A stretch of DNA of 64,000 nucleotides from Acidobacteriota bacterium (GTDB lineage Bacteria > Acidobacteriota > Blastocatellia > UBA7656). Positions 27,521-36,035 of this stretch are shown here, one piece after another (position 1 is the first letter of the stretch; each line of letters begins with the position of its first letter). A program made the position numbers and the translations under genes. The stretch is from contig JBBPIG010000006.1 of NCBI GenBank assembly GCA_038040445.1, positions 86,659 through 150,658 of the forward strand, in the 5' to 3' direction. Below the pieces are notes generated by a model. It was given only the letters and a program-made list of their open reading frames with translations. It made no database searches and was not told where the DNA came from.

Positions 27521-28195
27521 GTTCTCTACCCACACCGCTCCGTCCTCGAAGTACTCCTTCTTCCAGATCGGCACAATCTTCTTCAAATGATCGATCGCGT
27601 AGTGGCAAGCTTCGAACGCGATCTTGCGATGGGCGGAGGTTACGACAATGACCACGCTTGACTCTGCTATGTCGATGCGGCCAAGGCGATGAATAATGCC
27701 GACGCGATTGACGGGCCAGCGCCCGTGGACCTCGCGGCCGATCTGTTCCATTGTGCGACGGGCCATTTGCTCGTAGCCTTCGTATTCGAGGTACAGCGTC
27801 CGGCGGCCCTTCGTATTGTTGCGGGCAACTCCGTCGAAGATCACCACCGCGCCCGAGTCTCCTTCGAGGAGTCGCGCTCGGAGGCCGGCGATGTCGATCG
27901 GTTCACGAGTGATTTCGAAGATGTCGCGGCTTTCAGCTTCGCCGCCGCTCACAGGGGGAAGCACCGCGAGCTGGTCGCCCTCCGAAAGAGGATGCGAAGG
28001 CGCGGCGTATTCTTCATTGACTGCGAACAACAAACTCCGCTCCATCTCGGCGAGCCTCGGGTGGCGTGATCTGAGAATCGCAAAAGCGCTTTCGACTGTA
28101 GCCGGCGCGTCCAATTCGAGATCGAGACTCGACGACCCGACCCATTCGCGAGCCTGACCGAATAATAGAGCGGTGATGCGTACTGTGTTCGGCAT
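27494..28195 (-). CDS. moaX: MoaD-MoaE fusion, molybdopterin synthase
   Basis: 233 aa from the ATG at 28195. Residues 1-85 are a complete MoaD beta-grasp ([16 protein letters not shown] ... [13 protein letters not shown]), with the GG that must become a C-terminal thiocarboxylate at residues 84-85. It is joined directly to MoaE (residues ~90-230: [61 protein letters not shown] with the catalytic lysines). Together they insert sulfur into precursor Z to form molybdopterin. The layout resembles mycobacterial MoaX, which is processed after the GG. A JAMM protease gene lies immediately upstream. Confidence 0.9.
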   Translation of the reverse strand: MPNTVRITALLFGQAREWVGSSSLDLELDAPATVESAFAILRSRHPRLAEMERSLLFAVNEEYAAPSHPLSEGDQLAVLPPVSGGEAESRDIFEITREPIDIAGLRARLLEGDSGAVVIFDGVARNNTKGRRTLYLEYEGYEQMARRTMEQIGREVHGRWPVNRVGIIHRLGRIDIAESSVVIVVTSAHRKIAFEACHYAIDHLKKIVPIWKKEYFEDGAVWVENEKAESSKQ

Positions 28196-28202
28196 GGGTG
28201 CA

Positions 28203-28301
28203 GAGTCCGTAGTCCGTGGTCCGTAGTCCGTAGTCCGTGGCTCTCTCGCCATCAACTCGCATCGAAGAGCTACGGACGACTGACTACGGACCACGGACCA
28301 G
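28203..28301. repeat. heptamer inverted repeat between the JAMM and moaX genes
   Basis: The left arm (28203-28240) is GTCCGTA/GTCCGTG 7-mers; the right arm (28270-28301) is CTACGGA/CCACGGA type, complementary. It sits in the 5' leader of moaX, and its right arm supplies the final codons and stop of the JAMM gene. Confidence 0.8.
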
Positions 28302-28694
28302 TTCCACATCCTCGATCTTCGAATCTTCAATCTTGAAAGCACGCAGTTCAACGCGCGGTTCAAGCGAGATGATAAAGTAGAACGCTTCGGGGTAGAAAGC
28401 CATCTCCACATCCGACGCCGACGGGTAAGCCGGCGTCCGCGGATGAGAGTGATAGACCCCAAGCAAAGCCTGGCCTGCTTCGCGGATGCGCCGCGTCGCC
28501 GCGAACAACTCTTCGGGCGTCGCGAAGTACCTGGTCTCAGGTTTGTCGGCGTCGTTGCGAAGCTGATGAATATCGGTAATCAAGCCGTTGCTGCCGCTGA
28601 GCAAGCCGCAGCATTCGGCAGGGTGAGTTCGACGCGCGTGTTCTTCTATCGCGGCAGCGATCGCGTCTGTGATCTGAACGAGCGTGTCGCTCAA
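28284..28694 (-). CDS. JAMM/Mov34 metalloprotease, Mec-like
   Basis: 136 aa from a TTG at 28694, preceded by GGAGG at a good distance; the frame is open to an ATG at 28775 that lacks this signal. The catalytic JAMM motif is complete: Glu in HPAECCGLLSG, then YHSHPRTPAYPSASD (H-x-H-x10-D with a Ser). Bacterial members such as Mec cleave after the C-terminal glycines of ubiquitin-like sulfur carriers. The position next to a MoaD-MoaE fusion, whose GG is internal, suggests that it releases mature MoaD. That role is inferred. Confidence 0.85.
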   Translation of the reverse strand: MSDTLVQITDAIAAAIEEHARRTHPAECCGLLSGSNGLITDIHQLRNDADKPETRYFATPEELFAATRRIREAGQALLGVYHSHPRTPAYPSASDVEMAFYPEAFYFIISLEPRVELRAFKIEDSKIEDVELVRGP

Positions 28695-28731
28695 CCGGAG
28701 GCCTCCGCATCGAAGTCTGTCGCTGTGGATT

Positions 28732-29220
28732 CTACCACAGCTGAGCGCGGGCGTTAGCCCGTGGCAGCTCCGCATATCGAAGGACCACTAGCACAGTGAA
28801 ATGGAGTTGAGTCGTTCGAGTGTTCGGCCCGGTCATAGCATACGCTATCGAACCGCGAGTGTTACTTTGCCGCGCCGGATCATCCGGGATTGTTTCGTCC
28901 TTCCATGCCTTCGCAATGGCTGGATCGCCGGGTACGCCGAACTGCGCGATGAAACCGGCACGCACTCGGAAGAAGCGCGAGTCGTCAAAGAACCCGGCGC
29001 GCGCAAGGTCATAAAAACGATCAACGCCACGAGGGGCCCACTCTCGATGAGCCTCGATGACGAAGCTTCCCTTGCTGGTTTCAAGTCTCACCTTGAACAC
29101 GTCCGGCGCTCGCTGGCTCCATAGCTTGTGCTTTGGATTCATCAACGCCGCTCGTGATACTTGAGCTAGCATGTCTTGACCCTTTTTTTTGAAGTGACCG
29201 AGGCAGTATGTCGAATACAC
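28732..29220 (-). pseudogene. 3'-truncated cyclophilin-type peptidyl-prolyl isomerase
   Basis: The N-terminal ~100 residues match cyclophilin: FKVRLETSKGSFVIEAHREWAPRGVDRFYDLARAGFFDDSRFFRVRAGFIAQFGVPGD and AYAMTGPNTRTTQL, with the active-site Arg and Gln. At the point where FIN...LD..GFAPFG should follow, the frame runs into unrelated residues. These are encoded partly by a GCGGGCGTTAGCCCG palindrome (~28748-28762). About 60 residues of the fold are missing, so it is probably inactive. Confidence 0.7.
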
Positions 29221-29336
29221 CAGCGACTCGATAGCCTACCCTTAAGGCTCATGCTTGGAGTCAAGCATAATATCGGAGGAGTACGGTTCTTGTCATTAGT
29301 TACCGAAGCGGGTTTCGTGGATGAGTTAGGTCAATT

Positions 29337-29363
29337 CCGTGTCCCAGGTGGAGCACGACACGG
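29337..29363. repeat. small inverted repeat upstream of the phosphatase 3' end
   Basis: CCGTGTC/GACACGG, 7-bp arms with a 13-nt loop, 35 bp beyond the metallophosphatase stop. It could end that transcript. Confidence 0.35.
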
Positions 29364-29397
29364 CCGGGATTAGAACGGAGCGGGCTCAGACGGAGAC

Positions 29398-30309
29398 TCA
29401 AGGGGCAGTCACCCCATTCTTCTTTCGCTGGTTTGTCAGAGTACCTGAATCAATAGTCTTGCCGGTGCGCGAAATAACCTGGAAGTGCATCGTGTCGTCG
29501 ACAATCTCGATTAGCATGAAATGCATGTCTTGATCGAACGACTTTGCGGTGACTTGCGATACTCCGACGTCGCCGGCTCTCAATTTGCCGCCAGCGCCAG
29601 AGATGAAATAGTGAATCCCCTTTTGTGGCTTTAACCTCTCATAGAAGTGTTCGTGGCCGCTAAACACAACATTTACTCCGTGCTTTACGAATATAGGCTC
29701 GATGACCTCTCGTAGCTGCTTGTCGGAACCGTGCGCTTTGCCCGACGAGTAAGGCGGATGATGGAAAAAGCAAATCTTCCACTCGGAGTTGTTCTTCGAT
29801 AGTTCGTCTTCCAACCAATCGACCTGCCGCTTATCCATGTAGTTGCTGTTCAGCGAGTAGAAAGTAGCATTGCCTTTCTTGAAGCTGTAATACTCTTTGC
29901 CATTCATGTTGAAATGGTCGTACATACGCTGGTTGGCGTCGTCGTGGTTTCCGAGCGTGGCGTAGAACTTCAATTTGGCGTCCAATAAAACCTTGTAGAC
30001 ACTCTCGAATTTTTTGTCATAGTCCTTTGCGCTGTCTCCCCCGTAGAGGTTGTCGCCCATCATCAGGACAAACTCGAAGGGGAAAACCTTCTTATATCGC
30101 ACCATCATATCGGCTATCTGTTGTTGCTTGTCAGTGCCGGAACCTGTATCGCCGATAATCGCAAATCGGACTGAGCCTTCTTTTGTGGGTAAACTGACTT
30201 GCAGGGTCTCATTAGAAGTCGCCGGCCCTTTCTGGCAAAAGACGTTTTCTACGAAGCCACTAACAGCCAAGAAAGCGATTGTCATCGCCGAAGCAACAAG
30301 GCGTTTCAT
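29398..30309 (-). CDS. exported calcineurin-like metallophosphatase
   Basis: 303 aa, AGGAGG just before the ATG. Signal peptide MKRLVASAMTIAFLAVSGFVENVFC. All five metallophosphoesterase blocks are visible: FAIIGDTGSG (D-x-[GH]), LMMGDNLYGGD (GDN), ATLGNHDDANQ (GNHD), CFFHHPPYSSG and VVFSGHEHFYER (GHxH). This is the purple-acid-phosphatase/tartrate-resistant pattern. It hydrolyses phosphoesters in the periplasm. It is followed at 18 bp by a second exported gene on its 5' side, so the two may be co-expressed. Confidence 0.9.
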   Translation of the reverse strand: MKRLVASAMTIAFLAVSGFVENVFCQKGPATSNETLQVSLPTKEGSVRFAIIGDTGSGTDKQQQIADMMVRYKKVFPFEFVLMMGDNLYGGDSAKDYDKKFESVYKVLLDAKLKFYATLGNHDDANQRMYDHFNMNGKEYYSFKKGNATFYSLNSNYMDKRQVDWLEDELSKNNSEWKICFFHHPPYSSGKAHGSDKQLREVIEPIFVKHGVNVVFSGHEHFYERLKPQKGIHYFISGAGGKLRAGDVGVSQVTAKSFDQDMHFMLIEIVDDTMHFQVISRTGKTIDSGTLTNQRKKNGVTAP

Positions 30310-30327
30310 CCTGACCTCCTCTGGCGC

Positions 30328-30954
30328 TTACTTAAGGAGCGCGTTCATCATGTAGTCAACAATCAGGCCATTCTCTCTATCAACCAATAACAGATGCCGG
30401 CCGACGAAACGATACTTCACTTGTTTTGGCAGTTGAGGAAGTTTCAGCAAAAGCGTAGGCGGAATCTGCGTCAACTCTTTAGTCTCCGGATAAGGGTAAT
30501 TGACTCGCAGGGGGACGCCTTTGGTATCCGCCTCCAGAATCGTTTCGCGCAATTGCTTTCTATCCGTTCCTTTGAACTCCGTTTTGATCGTATTGCGTAT
30601 GTAACTGGCAATGTCCGAACTGAGAATATCTCCGGGCTTCGCGTTAGCTCTTGCTTTCCTCACGATATCTTCAAAAGCTTTCTTGTGCGCCTCTATTCGC
30701 TCAGGTTTGGCCTGGTTCGAAAGGCCGGGGAGTTTGCCTTCCAGCCGTTCCCGGAGCCTGACATATTCCTTGACACGTTTTTCAAACCTCTTAACTGTCT
30801 TCTTCTGGCTAGCCGTCTGGGCAGGTTCAGAGGGCTGCTTCTGAACCATGAAACGAGCTTCAGCCAGAGAGGAAATCGTCAGGAGCGCCACGCAGAGCAA
30901 TATTACCGTGCAGACGGTAACAGCCACGGTCTTTGTTCTCTGTCGCACCAGCAT
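30328..30954 (-). CDS. exported protein of unknown function
   Basis: 208 aa from the ATG at 30954. Signal peptide/anchor MLVRQRTKTVAVTVCTVILLCVALLTISSLAEA. A charged helical part (KTVKRFEKRVKEYVRLRERLEGKLPGL) precedes a compact C-terminal domain ending VKYRFVGRHLLLVDRENGLIVDYMMNALLK. I do not recognise a named family. The start codon lies inside a 17-bp tandem repeat that puts other ATGs in other frames just upstream. Confidence 0.7.
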   Translation of the reverse strand: MLVRQRTKTVAVTVCTVILLCVALLTISSLAEARFMVQKQPSEPAQTASQKKTVKRFEKRVKEYVRLRERLEGKLPGLSNQAKPERIEAHKKAFEDIVRKARANAKPGDILSSDIASYIRNTIKTEFKGTDRKQLRETILEADTKGVPLRVNYPYPETKELTQIPPTLLLKLPQLPKQVKYRFVGRHLLLVDRENGLIVDYMMNALLK

Positions 30955-30995
30955 AGAAGTCGCACCATCGTAGAAGCCGCACCAGCATAGAAAGA
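30945..30995. repeat. three 17-bp tandem repeats over a start codon
   Basis: Units start at 30945, 30962 and 30979 (consensus GCACCAGCATAGAAGTC). Each unit, read on the minus strand, carries an ATG. Because 17 is not a multiple of 3, the ATGs fall in three different frames. Confidence 0.8.
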
Positions 30996-31349
30996 GCAAG
31001 AAAGAGCAATAAGGATGCCACCCTGGCCTACAAAGACTTGCTGAAAGGGTCGGTTCGCCAAGGAGTCTTTGATCGGCCCTTTATTCGCGGACGAGTTATT
31101 TTATTCTTATTCGCGCGGGCGACAAATGAACCGTTTTACACCTAGGAAGAGTGGCTTATCTCTTGCACTGATGGCTTTAGTCTGCGCCGATGTAGGCGCG
31201 GCATACAGTATCGCAGCGAGATTGATACATCGGCCGCTAGATGCATCGTTACATTGGCAACGATGGCCAAGAAGCAATGCGTGGCGGCTGTAGTTGACGC
31301 CCTGGCGAAACAGCGCTATTTCGAGGAGAGATGGCGAGGAACAAGCGTT
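30996..31349. other. intergenic region between divergent genes
   Basis: Holds the control regions of the exported-protein gene on the minus strand and the LolA-like gene on the plus strand. A plus-strand frame at 31126-31293 starts MNRFTPRKSGLSLALMALVCA but has no clear ribosome-binding site, so I do not call it. Nothing else is recognised. Confidence 0.4.
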
Positions 31350-32162
31350 ATGAAACGAAAGGCTTCAAAGTTAGGGCGATTCTTAGTCCTGGCATCGGTG
31401 CTGGGACTCGTTTCTTCGGCGAGGCTGCTGCTCGATCAACCGCTGAAGGCCTCAACAACTGGAAGCCAGCCGGCGTCCGTTTCCGATCTCTCTACTACCG
31501 AGATTACGGGCGACGCCATCTTTACGAAGTTGGTTGAATTCAACCGCCTCAGAGAGTCTCGTTTGCAGCAATATTCGGTGCAGAGTACCTATCGGGTGCA
31601 AAACCACAAAGGCGAGATGCGCGCGGAGACTCAAGCATTGTTGCGCTATCGCGCGCCTGACACCAAGGAGTTCAAGATTATCTCTGAAAAAGGGTCAGGG
31701 CTCATTCGCAGTCGCGTCTTCAAGCCGTTGATGGATGTCGAAGTCGAAACTGCCGCCGAGCGCAACCGACTCGACAGTTCGATCACTCCTAACAACTACA
31801 CGCTTGCTCTGCTCGGTGAAGAGGAGGTGGCAGGCTCTCACTGCTTCGTCGTGCAAGCCACTCCGAAGCGAGCAGACAAGTATCTGTTCAAGGGGAAAAT
31901 ATGGATCCACTCCGTCGAGTTTGCGATCGTCCAAATTGAGGGCCAGCCCGCCAAGAGCCCCTCGGCTTGGATCACGCGAGTGGACTTCGTGCGGCATTAC
32001 CAGAAGATCGGAGAATTCTGGCTGCCGCTCAAAAACAAATCCATAACGCGAGTCAGATTCTTTGGGAAAAATACCTTGACCACTGACTACGATAACTACG
32101 AGATCAATCAGGTTGGCATCGCTAGAATGACAGAGAGCAGCTTGAACCGGAGAGCCCACTAG
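31350..32162 (+). CDS. exported LolA-like/outer-membrane lipoprotein-sorting family protein
   Basis: 270 aa from the ATG at 31350 (MKRKASKLGRFLVLASVLGLVSSARL); an upstream frame start at 31254 is less likely. The beta-rich mature part (LQQYSVQSTYRVQNHKGEMRAETQALLRYRAPDTKEFKI, YTLALLGEEEVAGSHCFVVQATPKRADKYLFKGKIWI) looks like the half-barrel of LolA/LolB and the DUF1571/DUF4292 relatives that bind lipids. The lipid-binding role is inferred from fold resemblance. Confidence 0.65.
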   Translation: MKRKASKLGRFLVLASVLGLVSSARLLLDQPLKASTTGSQPASVSDLSTTEITGDAIFTKLVEFNRLRESRLQQYSVQSTYRVQNHKGEMRAETQALLRYRAPDTKEFKIISEKGSGLIRSRVFKPLMDVEVETAAERNRLDSSITPNNYTLALLGEEEVAGSHCFVVQATPKRADKYLFKGKIWIHSVEFAIVQIEGQPAKSPSAWITRVDFVRHYQKIGEFWLPLKNKSITRVRFFGKNTLTTDYDNYEINQVGIARMTESSLNRRAH

Positions 32163-32201
32163 TTTCTTCTGTCTGAATGAACACCTCTTAACCGAGCAGC
32201 A

Positions 32202-33914
32202 TCATTTTTTTTCGCGCCGCTCGATCTTAGACCAGGTATCCCGAAGAACGATCGTCCTGTTGAACACCAGCTTCCCGGACGCTGAATCCGGATCTACGCA
32301 GAAGTAGCCCAGTCGTTCGAACTGATACCGCGAGCCGGGCGCTGAGTCCCGAAGGCTCGGCTCGGCCTTGCAGCCGGACAGCGCCTCGAGTGAGTTCGGA
32401 TTCAGATTGGCCGTGAAGTCCTCGCCTTCCTCAACCTCATTCGGATTCTCTTTCGTGAACAGCGTATCGTAGAGACGAACCTCGCAGTCTACCGCGTGCG
32501 CCGCTGAGACCCAGTGAATAGTTGATTTGACCTTGCGCCCGTCCGGCGTCGCGCCGCCCCGTGTCGCCGGGTCGTACGTGCAATGCAGCTCCACTACATT
32601 CCCGCCGGCGTCTTTCACTGCACTGTTGCAAGTGATCAGGTAGCCGTAGCGGAGACGGACCTCGCGGCCCGGCGCGAGCCGGAAGTATCCCTTAGGCGGG
32701 TCTTCACGAAAATCGTCCTGTTCGATGTACAGCACCTTCGAGAACGGAACGCGGCGGCTTCCCATGCTCGCGTCTTCGGGATTGTTGACGGCGTCCATCT
32801 CCTCGACAAGATCGTTCGGATAGTTGTCGATGACGACGCGCAGTGGCCGCAACACCGCCATGACGCGCGGCGCACGCTTGTTCAGGTCTTCACGGACGAA
32901 GTGCTCGAGAGCCGCGAGCTCCACTGTGTTGTTCGTCTTGGATACGCTCAGACTTGCGCAAAAGCTGCGGATGGCTTCCGCCGTATAGCCGCGCCGCCGC
33001 ATCCCTGACAGCGTGGGCATGCGCGGATCGTCCCAACCCTTTACTCGGCCATCCTGCACCAAAGTCAGCAGCTTGCGTTTGCTCAGGAGCGTATAGGTGA
33101 GGTTGAGCCGGTCGAACTCAAACTGCCGCGATGGAAAGATGCCGAGCTGTTCGATAAACCAGTTGTACAATGGCCGGTTGTTTTCGAATTCGAGAGTACA
33201 GATTGAGTGGGTCACCTTCTCGATCGAGTCCGACTGGCCATGTGCGTAGTCGTACATAGGGTAGACGCACCATTCATTGCCCGTCCGGTGGTGCTCCATG
33301 TGAAGAATCCGATACATCACCGGATCGCGCATACTCAGGTTTGGGGATGCCATATCGATTCTCGCGCGCAAGGTTCGGGAGCCATCAGGAAACTCACCTT
33401 TCTTCATGCGTTCGAACAGGTCCAGGTTCTCTTCGACGGAACGTTCTCTGTATGGGCTCTCCCTGCCCGGCTCGGTCAGCGTGCCCCGGTACTCGCGAAT
33501 CGCAGCCGCAGTGAGATCACACACGTAGGCTTTTCCCGCTTTGGTCAACTGAACGGCCCACTCATAGAGTTGTCCGAAGTAGTCGGAAGCGTAAAACAGA
33601 CCGTCCCATTCGAATCCCAGCCAGCGGACGTCTTCCATAATTGAATCGACGTACTCGGTCTCTTCCTTGGACGGATTTGTGTCGTCGAAACGAAGATTAC
33701 ACTTGCCGCCAAACTCCGCCGCCAGCCCGAAATCGAGACATATCGCCTTAGCGTGCCCGATGTGCAGGTATCCGTTTGGCTCGGGAGGAAAGCGAGTTTG
33801 CACCCGGCCGTCATGTTTGCCAGCCTTGACGTCCTGGATGATGATGTCGCGAATAAAATTAGACCGGCCTGACGATTCAACTGGCATCGCGCCGGAGTCA
33901 GATTCCGAGTTCAT
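32202..33914 (-). CDS. glnS: glutaminyl-tRNA synthetase
   Basis: 570 aa. Class I signature [14 protein letters not shown] (HIGH, residues ~45-58) and KMSKS equivalent LLSKRKL. The GlnRS-specific segments [36 protein letters not shown] and the C-terminal anticodon-binding beta-barrels ([31 protein letters not shown]) are all present. Charges tRNA-Gln directly. It is complete. The 40 bp to the convergent LolA-like gene contain a T-run that may end transcription. Confidence 0.96.
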   Translation of the reverse strand: MNSESDSGAMPVESSGRSNFIRDIIIQDVKAGKHDGRVQTRFPPEPNGYLHIGHAKAICLDFGLAAEFGGKCNLRFDDTNPSKEETEYVDSIMEDVRWLGFEWDGLFYASDYFGQLYEWAVQLTKAGKAYVCDLTAAAIREYRGTLTEPGRESPYRERSVEENLDLFERMKKGEFPDGSRTLRARIDMASPNLSMRDPVMYRILHMEHHRTGNEWCVYPMYDYAHGQSDSIEKVTHSICTLEFENNRPLYNWFIEQLGIFPSRQFEFDRLNLTYTLLSKRKLLTLVQDGRVKGWDDPRMPTLSGMRRRGYTAEAIRSFCASLSVSKTNNTVELAALEHFVREDLNKRAPRVMAVLRPLRVVIDNYPNDLVEEMDAVNNPEDASMGSRRVPFSKVLYIEQDDFREDPPKGYFRLAPGREVRLRYGYLITCNSAVKDAGGNVVELHCTYDPATRGGATPDGRKVKSTIHWVSAAHAVDCEVRLYDTLFTKENPNEVEEGEDFTANLNPNSLEALSGCKAEPSLRDSAPGSRYQFERLGYFCVDPDSASGKLVFNRTIVLRDTWSKIERREKK

Positions 33915-34038
33915 TTGTTTGTATTATCTCCTATGCAAGCACTCTGAGGCGCAGGTATCAGATACGGATTATATATCGAGTTCGCGAAGTGCCGCGAGAA
34001 GATACCCAGCGAGTCTCTTTCGCGCATTGGTTGCTTAG

Positions 34039-34791
34039 AGCTACAGCGAGCGTCTCCAGTCGTCGGGTTATCCGCAGGTCACCCCGAACGATAGCTATAT
34101 TGTCGCCTGCCTAAGGCCGGACAAGACCAACTGCCCGGATGACCCGGGCCCAGACCATGACTTCGGCCAATCCCCGATCCTTGTGACTTTGGCTGGAGGC
34201 GGCCGGGCACTGGTCGTGGGTCAGAAGTCTGGAGTTGTACACGCGGTGGATCCAGATCAGAAGGGCAAGATCCTCTGGCAGACACGGCTCGGGAAGGGAG
34301 GCGCCCTGGGGGGAGTTATGTGGGGCTCGGCGGCTGATCGCCAGAACGTGTACGTTGCCAATTCGGACGTGGCGTTTGTCGCGGGCGGCGGCAGAGGATT
34401 GGTTCTGGATCCCAAAGCCGGCGGCGGACTTTTTGCGCTGGATCTGAAAACGGGCAAGATACGGTTCAAGGTCCCGCCCTCAGATTGTGGAGATCGGAAG
34501 CAGTGCAGCCCGGCGCAGGCGGCGGCCGTAACGGCGATTCCCGGAGTGGTGTTCTCCGGAGGGGTCAGCGGCTACTTGCGCGCCTACGCGACCCGGGACG
34601 GCAGCCTGCTGTGGGAGGTCGACACCACGCAGGACTACATTACCGTGAATGGCGTGAAGGGGAAGGGCGGCGCTATGGAGGGACCCGGTCCTACGGTGGT
34701 GGAGGGGATGCTTTATGTAAACTCGGGCTACGGATCGTGGGGCGGAATAGCGGGGAACGTACTGCTGGCCTTCTCGGTCGACGGGAAGTGA
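34039..34791 (+). pseudogene. 5'-truncated PQQ-binding (polyvinyl-alcohol-dehydrogenase-like) gene
   Basis: The coding pattern starts abruptly after an in-frame stop at 34036 and reads DSYIVACLRPDKTNCPDDPGPDHDFGQSPILV. It continues with propeller blades (GVVHAVDPDQKGKILWQTRLGKGG, GGLFALDLKTGKIRFKVPPSDCGD) and ends SGYGSWGGIAGNVLLAFSVDGK. This is the C-terminal half of a PQQ beta-propeller enzyme; N-terminal blades, signal peptide and start are missing. The last ~160 bp are duplicated at 36416. Confidence 0.75.
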
Positions 34792-34793
34792 TT
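34632..34793. repeat. 162-bp exact direct repeat, copy 1
   Basis: Identical to 36416-36577 over 162 bp, with a further ~12 bp of near match. It is the 3' end of the PQQ-type remnant. The two copies are 1,784 bp apart and bracket the toxin-antitoxin genes. Confidence 0.95.
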
Positions 34794-34811
34794 GTTGATT
34801 CTCAGATGCAA

Positions 34812-35069
34812 TCAACCATATTTCTTCGCGGGTTTTTCGCGAACGGCTAACGGCGTGGGGGAGGATGTCAGCCCTTCCAGCACGACAGCGGGGACTTTGC
34901 CTGATCCGAGGACCTCTTTCGCATCGAGAATCTCTATGCCCACGAGCTTTTCCCCTTCACCAATGTTCAGGGCTACCTCCTCGTTCAGGCGCACCGTGCG
35001 GCATTCGTGCTTGCCCTCGACGAATCGAATGTAGAGCGCGTCAATTTCTGAGTCGTAGCTGATCTTCAT
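34812..35069 (-). CDS. DUF2283-like small protein
   Basis: 85 aa from the ATG at 35069. It opens MKISYDSEIDALYIRF and continues RLNEEVALNIGEGEKLVGIEILDAKEVL, the DUF2283 pattern (YD.e.DaLyi.l; D.d..G.lvGIEil.A). Such genes usually accompany a DUF4258 gene, as here, and the pair is thought to act as a toxin-antitoxin-like module. The function is not proven. Confidence 0.8.
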   Translation of the reverse strand: MKISYDSEIDALYIRFVEGKHECRTVRLNEEVALNIGEGEKLVGIEILDAKEVLGSGKVPAVVLEGLTSSPTPLAVREKPAKKYG

Positions 35070-35082
35070 CGTTGTGTCTCCG

Positions 35083-35268
35083 TTAGAAGTAAAACGTGTA
35101 GACTGTAATGACAACTATCTCTTTCGCTTCCTCCGTGATGACGGGAGCGACCTGCTTGATGGGATAAACCTTTCCCTGCCACGCTCGCCCATGAGGAAAA
35201 TTGTAGCGGCACATTTCGCGCCCGTGTTTGGCAGGCTCGCGTGAACCTTTCTGAATCGCCGCCTTCAC
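35083..35268 (-). pseudogene. DUF4258-like partner, start lost
   Basis: 61 codons from a GTG at 35268 ending VITVYTFYF. The DUF4258 pattern (HGREMCRYNF ... WQGKVYPIKQVAPVITEEAKEIVVITVYTF) is clear. The conserved N-terminus reads on upstream in the same frame as HAKEQSAERGATEAEV but has no start codon before a stop. The gene is therefore either 5'-truncated or begins at the GTG. It partners the DUF2283 gene 13 bp downstream. Confidence 0.55.
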
Positions 35269-35332
35269 CTCGGCTTCAGTCGCGCCACGTTCCGCTGACT
35301 GTTCCTTCGCGTGTTGGTCAGGCGAATCCGTT

Positions 35333-35450
35333 TCATTTCTTTTGGGCGATTCCTTCCACGATTTGGATTTCTTCCGGTGTCATTCCATAGAGCGCATACA
35401 CCAACTGGTCAATCTCCCGCTCCAACACGCTCACGTCGCCGCGGCGTCCC
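35333..35450 (-). pseudogene. C-terminal tail fragment of a DNA methyltransferase
   Basis: The minus-strand frame ending at 35333 reads LEREIDQLVYALYGMTPEEI, then QIVEGIAQKK and a stop. This is the well-known tail of Eco57I-type and related DNA methylases. No body precedes it; it overlaps the PIN reading frame. Confidence 0.65.
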
Positions 35451-36023
35451 GCCGCCACGCCGCGAGCTTGGGAAAGCGAGCGCGAGAGCATCAATCTCCA
35501 AACCCGCGCGCTCGCGGGTCCATTTCAGGAGTTCTGGTTTAATATCAACACGAATCACGTGATCAAACTCATTCCAAATGCGCTGCTGCTCACTTTTCGT
35601 TATCGTCTCGCCCAGTCTCCTCGGGGGCGGCGTCGTGCTCAGAAAAGACCCGGGCAACACGCGTCGGCGATTTGCTTCCAGAGCGGAAGCCAGTTGCAAC
35701 GCATCGTAACCGCGCAGGGCGTAGCTCTCGGCCAGCCGCAAGGCCTCGATCACGATGCTTTCCGTGGTGGCAGTCACGGCCAGCCGCTCGGTGAAATCAC
35801 GCCGCAACCGTTTGACCGGCTTATGAAATTGATCTGCCGCGAGCTTGAGGCCTTTATGCCGCCGCGCGAGCGCCGCGCAAACTTCGACCTCGGTCAGGCG
35901 TGCGGCGTAGATTGCGTGGTGGGCCGAAGGCCGCCAGAGACTCAGCACGAAAGCCGTGCCGGTTTCTCTGATGAAGCGCTTGGCGAGCGCGCTGCTGTCG
36001 AAAAAGTAGGCCGCCATCTGCAC
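35409..36023 (-). CDS. PIN-domain (VapC-like) toxin with foreign C-terminal extension
   Basis: 204 aa. Residues ~3-125 are a PIN nuclease (YFFDSSALAKRF, TEVEVCAAL, RGYDALQLASAL) with three of the four acidic residues visible. VapC toxins cut tRNA or rRNA. After ANRR, where a normal VapC ends within ~15 residues, the frame continues with ITKSEQQRIWNEFDHVIRV and DIKPELLKWTRERAGLEIDA. The latter looks like the HTH N-terminus of ImmA/IrrE-type proteins. The tail is probably a fusion of remnants. The antitoxin gene lies 12 bp upstream. Confidence 0.65.
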   Translation of the reverse strand: MQMAAYFFDSSALAKRFIRETGTAFVLSLWRPSAHHAIYAARLTEVEVCAALARRHKGLKLAADQFHKPVKRLRRDFTERLAVTATTESIVIEALRLAESYALRGYDALQLASALEANRRRVLPGSFLSTTPPPRRLGETITKSEQQRIWNEFDHVIRVDIKPELLKWTRERAGLEIDALALAFPSSRRGGGTPRRRERVGAGD

Positions 36024-36035
36024 CTCGAGCCAGCC

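Noticed and set aside
31126..31293. Small plus-strand ORF beginning MNRFTPRKSG
   Set aside because: Signal-like start but no ribosome-binding site, and the end runs into the leader of the LolA-like gene.
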